A DNA stretch of 64,000 nt from Torreya grandis. Its lineage: Eukaryota > Streptophyta > Pinopsida > Cupressales > Taxaceae. Position numbers and translations under genes: made by a program. Of this stretch, positions 59,875-64,000 are shown piece by piece. A model generated the notes under the pieces. The model made no database searches. It was not told where the DNA came from and saw only the letters and a program-made list of their open reading frames with translations. Numbering within the stretch: the stretch's first letter is position 1; each line of letters starts with the position of its first letter. The stretch spans positions 1,787,001-1,851,000 of the forward strand of contig JARHVA010000638.1 in NCBI GenBank assembly GCA_037957365.1. The letters run 5' to 3'.

Positions 59875-62105
59875 GGTATTTTTTTGGGGTTTAATATTTT
59901 TAGGAGTTACAAGTGGAGAGTTGAGTGATAGCATAAAATATAAGACATAGGGATCAAAATGATGTGGATGCAAATTTGAACCATAAATATTTAACACCTA
60001 TTAAAAAATATGGGCCTATTAGAAATGATGTAATTCACAATTGAAAATCCCCCAGAAAAAGAGAAGCAAGTAAAACCACCATATCACCAAAATGGGTAGT
60101 AAATACATGAGGATCACCAAGCTATGTGATTTATTAAAACCAATCAATTGGTTTCCATATGAGGACATTTTATGATCTAAATAATTACATTGAAGGCCTT
60201 CTATTTATATGTCTATTAATTGAGTCATCAAACCAGATATTGGAAAATAATTTTCAAATGATTAGAATAAGTAGTCCAAGATTGGATAGTGGTTCTTAAT
60301 TCATAAATTCAATATTCAATCTAATGAAAAGTGTCACACTATGATCTCTCTACTTACAAATCTTGAGAAGTGGGTACAAGTTATCTATCACTATAGAAAG
60401 GTAAGTAGATAATATATTATGAACCCAATGATATGGTCATTACTAAAAATATATCTACTTCTCCCAACAAGAAATTATATGAATTAAAAATATTGTTTCA
60501 TTAACAAATGTAGATCGATGGTGAGTTAATACACTTCATCATTTCTAATGGAAGTCAAAAAAAATTAATTTCTAATAAAGCATATTTTTAAAAACTAAAC
60601 TTGAAATTTATACATCATTTATAACCATATCCTAGTGTATGGTCTAGTGTAGGCCTTGAGAAATGGATCACCTAGTAGTGTCACTAGGTATACAAAAATA
60701 AACATTTTAAAGATGCAATCCTTTGTGAAATCTCACCATGAGAGGTGTTTGATGTTTTACATGTGGTCAACCATATATTTACCATTAACATGTAGTCTAT
60801 GAAGTAAATCCTTGAATTTTTTTGATAGATTGTCATGATCTAAAATTCCATATATCATAGTTAGTTCATAAGCTTTCAGTCTTTAGTGCCAAGAAGTACA
60901 AGAATCTTGTCATTTATAGTAATAATTATATGCTTGATGGTAATAAGTAAATGTAATAACATCCTTATGTCACTATATCATGGTGTGGTTTATACAATAA
61001 TAATAAAGACAAAATAATTAAACTATAAACTAGATGAATACAAGGATATCTTTCAGTCACCTAAATAAGTTACTATATATTGTACTCTAAACAATGATCC
61101 CTTAAGTACCTCTAACTCAAACCTTTTTATACAACATATCATTTATAGAGAATGAATAGATCAAGTGGTAGATCCTTGAAATCATGGATAATGGACACAT
61201 CATGCCTAAATCCTTACCTTACAAAAGCTCAATTGTGGTTGTGCCAAAGTTGTGAATCAATTTTTAAAAAATTAAAAAGATTAAAGTGAATAATTATTAT
61301 CCTCATTTAAATATTAATACATTTTAAAGCTATATCAATGGTGTAGAAGTATTTTCCAAAATTGATCTTAAGTTTGGGTATAATCATATCCATGTTAAAC
61401 CTCTAGACATTTGGAATATAGTCTTAAAAACAAAGGAAAGATTGATTGACTAGTTGGTTATGCATTTTATGTTAACTCATGTAACAAATTCATTCATTTC
61501 AAGATGTTGAATGACATACATAGACCCTTTATCTATGCTATTTTTTTTATCTACCTTGATGGCATCTTAATATTTAGAGAACATGGGATGAACATCTACA
61601 CCATGCTGAAATAGTGTTTCACATTTTAAAGAAACATATTATTATGATAACATGAGTAAATGTTCATTTTTCATGCAAGAGATAAAATATTTGGGACATA
61701 GTACACACACAAGGAGTGAATGTGTGAACCTGACCAAGATTAAAGTCATACAAAAATGGGAAACTCTAAAAAACTTTGCATTTGACTCAAATCTTCTCAG
61801 AATTAGAAAATTATATAAGAGATTTGTGTTTAATTTTTATCTTTTGAACCAAACTAACAAAGGTATAAACAAATAAATTTTCATCTAGTTAGCTTCAAAA
61901 TAAAGATAATTCAATGAACTAAAATTCAAACTCTATTTTGTGTTAGTACTTATGTTACTTGACTATAAATTTGGAAGATCATCCAATTCATTTAATAATA
62001 AAATTGACTCTCCCAAATGCGTATTGACAACACAAGTCCTAGAAAATATTATAATGGATTAAGAAACATATTATTGGAATCAAAGATATATTGAGAGTAT
62101 ATACT
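59875..62105 (+). mobile_element. FB2 loop with Ty3/gypsy fragment
   Basis: Reverse complement of the FB1 loop (53,390-55,650). Shared landmarks include the GGTATTTTTTTGGGGTTTAA start at 59,877 against the complement near 55,640. Confidence 0.75.
61183..61880 (+). pseudogene. Ty3/gypsy reverse transcriptase fragment in FB2
   Basis: The plus strand reads LEIMDNGHIMPKSLPYKSS then IVVVPK, a stop, then GVEVFSKIDLKFGYNHIHVK and PLDIWNIVLKTKERLID. The active site region is FIYLDGILIF where gypsy elements have YLDDILIF, so the second catalytic Asp is Gly. The open stretch 61,652-61,876 gives SKCSFFMQEIKYLGH and VNLTKIKVIQKWETLKNF, then LYKRFVFNFYLL. Four or more breaks are present. Breaks shared with the FB1 copy suggest that the fragment was already dead before the elements multiplied. 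Confidence 0.82.
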
Positions 62106-62109
62106 TACG

Positions 62110-62645
62110 TCAGATGATGAGGGAGCAATTAGGGATGGTAAGGGTCAATGATGTAGTGATGAGGGATGGTGAGGGTCAATGAGGGAGTGATTAGTGATGA
62201 AAGTGGATGAAGAAAGATTGATTATGGATTAAGAGGGATAAGGAGGGAGTGATTAGGGATGACGAGGTATGGTGATAATCAATGAAGGAGTGATTATGGA
62301 TGATAATCTTGAGTGATTAGATATGATGGGAGACAATGAAGGTCAATGAGGGTGTGATTAGGTATGAGGAGGGATGTTGAGGGAGTGAAAAGGGATAAGG
62401 AATATATTATGGATGATGATTGATGAGGAAAGAGTGATTAAGGATTATGAAGGATGGGAAGGGAATGATTAAGGATGATGATGGATAGGAAGGGTCAATA
62501 GAGGAGTGATTATGGATGATAAGGGAGTGATTAGAGATGATTAGGGATAGTGAGGGTTAATTAGGGAGTGATTAGGGATAATGAGGAATGATGAGAGAGT
62601 GATTATGGATAATGAGGGATGAATAGGAAGTGATCAAGGATGAGA
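62110..62645 (-). repeat. FB2 right arm minisatellite
   Basis: Purine-rich complement of the left array (GATTAGGGATGATGAGGGA units), pairing with 58,770-59,870. Confidence 0.9.
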
Positions 62646-62649
62646 GAGG

Positions 62650-63150
62650 GATGATGAACAAGTTAAATTAACACAAAGTGGTCAATTGATTTATGCATAT
62701 CATCAATATGAATTAAACTACCCCAATCACAACACTTTATATCAATTTCAAAGTAAGGAGTTTTCAAACTTCAATTTTTACAAACCTGGGACTCTTATAA
62801 ATGCCAAGAATCAATATAGAAGGCAAAAAAACCTTAAAAATGACTATATGTTTACCAAAAATGGATATCAATTACAAATTTTATGTACTAAAATCCCTAG
62901 GTTTAATACCTAGACCCTAAAAATGCCTAAGTACTGACTAAATTAGATTTTGAAAAACTATTTTCTACGTCGTAAGGTATGCAGCTATGAGACCAACTCT
63001 ATCAAATGTTGAATGACCCTAATTTTTTATATTTACTAAAATAAATTTAAAGTATATAAAAATAAATGTAATAATATCAATGTAAACATATACATATACA
63101 TTAATGTGATCACACTATTTGAATTTGAATTTAATTCTTGTGATCACACT
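62650..63150 (-). repeat. FB2 right arm block and palindromes
   Basis: Inverted copy of the conserved block up to about 63,070, then CATTAATGTGATCACAC and TTGTGATCACAC palindromes. The element breaks off here. Confidence 0.78.
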
Positions 63151-63179
63151 ATTAGACGCATTTTCAATCTTACACATTT

Positions 63180-64000
63180 TAATATTTGAATAAATAATTT
63201 TAATCTCAATTTTATATGCATAAAATATGAAACATTTAAAGATAAGTTAAAGTTAGAATAGTATGCTTTTGGTATTAATGACTCTATTTTAAAAGACATA
63301 TGCTTAAGTTTATATATTATAATAATTGAATAAATAATTCTAATCCCATTTTTATAATCATAAAATATGGAAGATTTAAAGGTGTTTTAAAGTTAAGCAC
63401 AAGAAAATATAAAATATGGAGTATTTTTATAACCACTTCCAACTAAGTACAAGAGAATATAAAATTGCTAATTGTTCCCCCATTGTAGTTAGAAAAATAT
63501 AATATATTAATTATAAATAATTTCAACATTGCCATATGTCACATAATGCCAATACATTCACCACAGAAGTAAGAATATCACAAAGCTATGCAATTACAAA
63601 GAGTTAAATATATTGATATTTTAGAACATTTAATTAATAGATTTTTTAATATTTTTACCATTGAGATTTTGTGATATAATTTAATAATTATTTTCATTAG
63701 TATATAGTTGTTGAAATTTGAAATTTGAATAAATAAATTATTTTTATTATATTATAGAGAATTGAATTATTTAAATTTAATTTTGTATTGAAATAAAAAA
63801 TACATATTTAAATATTATTTTTTATATTAAAGTTATAAAAATTTAAATTATTATGATTAATAAGAGTCATAAAGTTGAAAGATTTTGGGGAATAATTAAA
63901 AAAATTACACACGTTAAGTTATAATTAAATAATTTATGAGTTGTCCAATTTTAACTCCATTTTTATAGCCATAAAATGAGGAGCACTTAAAGTTGCATTA
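63180..64000. repeat. Spaced, diverged repeats of an AT-rich 60-75-bp motif
   Basis: Three copies share TTGAATAAATAATTTTAATC, then a CATTTTTATA-CATAAAATATGG tract, then a TTTAAAGxTxxxTTAAAGTT end: about 63,185-63,260, 63,325-63,400 and 63,935-64,000. The remainder is AT-rich with no gene. Confidence 0.5.

Larger units (their letters stand above)
58160..63150. mobile_element. Foldback-type DNA element FB2, right terminus lost
   Basis: The left end GGGTAAGTGCACAGAGTTGA is of the short type and is followed at once by palindromes (58,200-58,350; AATGTGATCACATT). The same modules as FB1 follow: block, minisatellite (split by an insert), gypsy loop, inverted minisatellite and inverted block. On the right, palindromes at about 63,100-63,150 end with GAATTTGAATTTAATTCTTG, which in FB1 and E1 leads into the long arm. 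Here unrelated sequence follows and no GTGCACTTACCC is found, so the long right end was deleted or replaced. Confidence 0.7.

Overview
This is a gene-poor, AT-rich stretch of plant nuclear DNA. I see no intact host gene, no rRNA or tRNA gene and no CRISPR array in 64 kb. Nearly everything recognisable is a transposable element or a local tandem repeat. Plant-type LINEs, Ty1/copia and Ty3/gypsy remains, long decayed spacers and nesting suggest a very large genome. A gymnosperm such as a conifer is my guess, but nothing in the window proves it.

Layout. 1-4.6 kb is a dead LINE on the minus strand (ORF1 with a zinc knuckle, then ORF2 with endonuclease and reverse transcriptase); its 3' end lies outside the window. 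5.5-7.7 kb holds the 3' half of a second LINE, and 8.9-9.4 kb an ORF1 piece of a third. 10.0-13.8 kb is old tandem repeat, including a roughly 690-bp higher-order unit built of three related subunits, split by an 0.8-kb insert. 13.8-21.7 kb is mostly featureless, with a possible gypsy protease scrap near 18.2 kb. 21.7-26.3 kb is a set of recent segmental duplications.

The main feature is 26,653-50,327. I interpret it as one 23.7-kb DNA transposon (called E1 here), bounded by the related inverted ends GGGTAAGTGCAC / GAGTATGTGCAC and by a matching 4-bp flank, CACT. It has arrays of short palindromes near its ends. It carries two decayed spliced genes facing each other: an unrecognised Pro-rich/Lys-rich protein gene at 26.9-30.6 kb (+), and a transposase-like gene at 40.4-37.1 kb (-) with the motif HGKGKHDGVGACVKR. 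A 557-bp satellite lies between them. A 4.8-kb defective Ty1/copia element is nested in it at 44.0-48.8 kb.

Two shorter relatives follow at 51,352-56,983 (FB1) and 58,160 to about 63,150 (FB2). They have the same termini and palindrome arrays. Their foldback arms are built from a conserved block plus a minisatellite, and the loop carries a gypsy reverse-transcriptase fragment. They look like non-autonomous members that an E1-type transposase could have moved. All three elements seem to follow one plan, a short end and a long end (with about 840 bp of extra arm), and each has its own palindrome sequence repeated at both of its ends. This family is the best candidate here for something undescribed.
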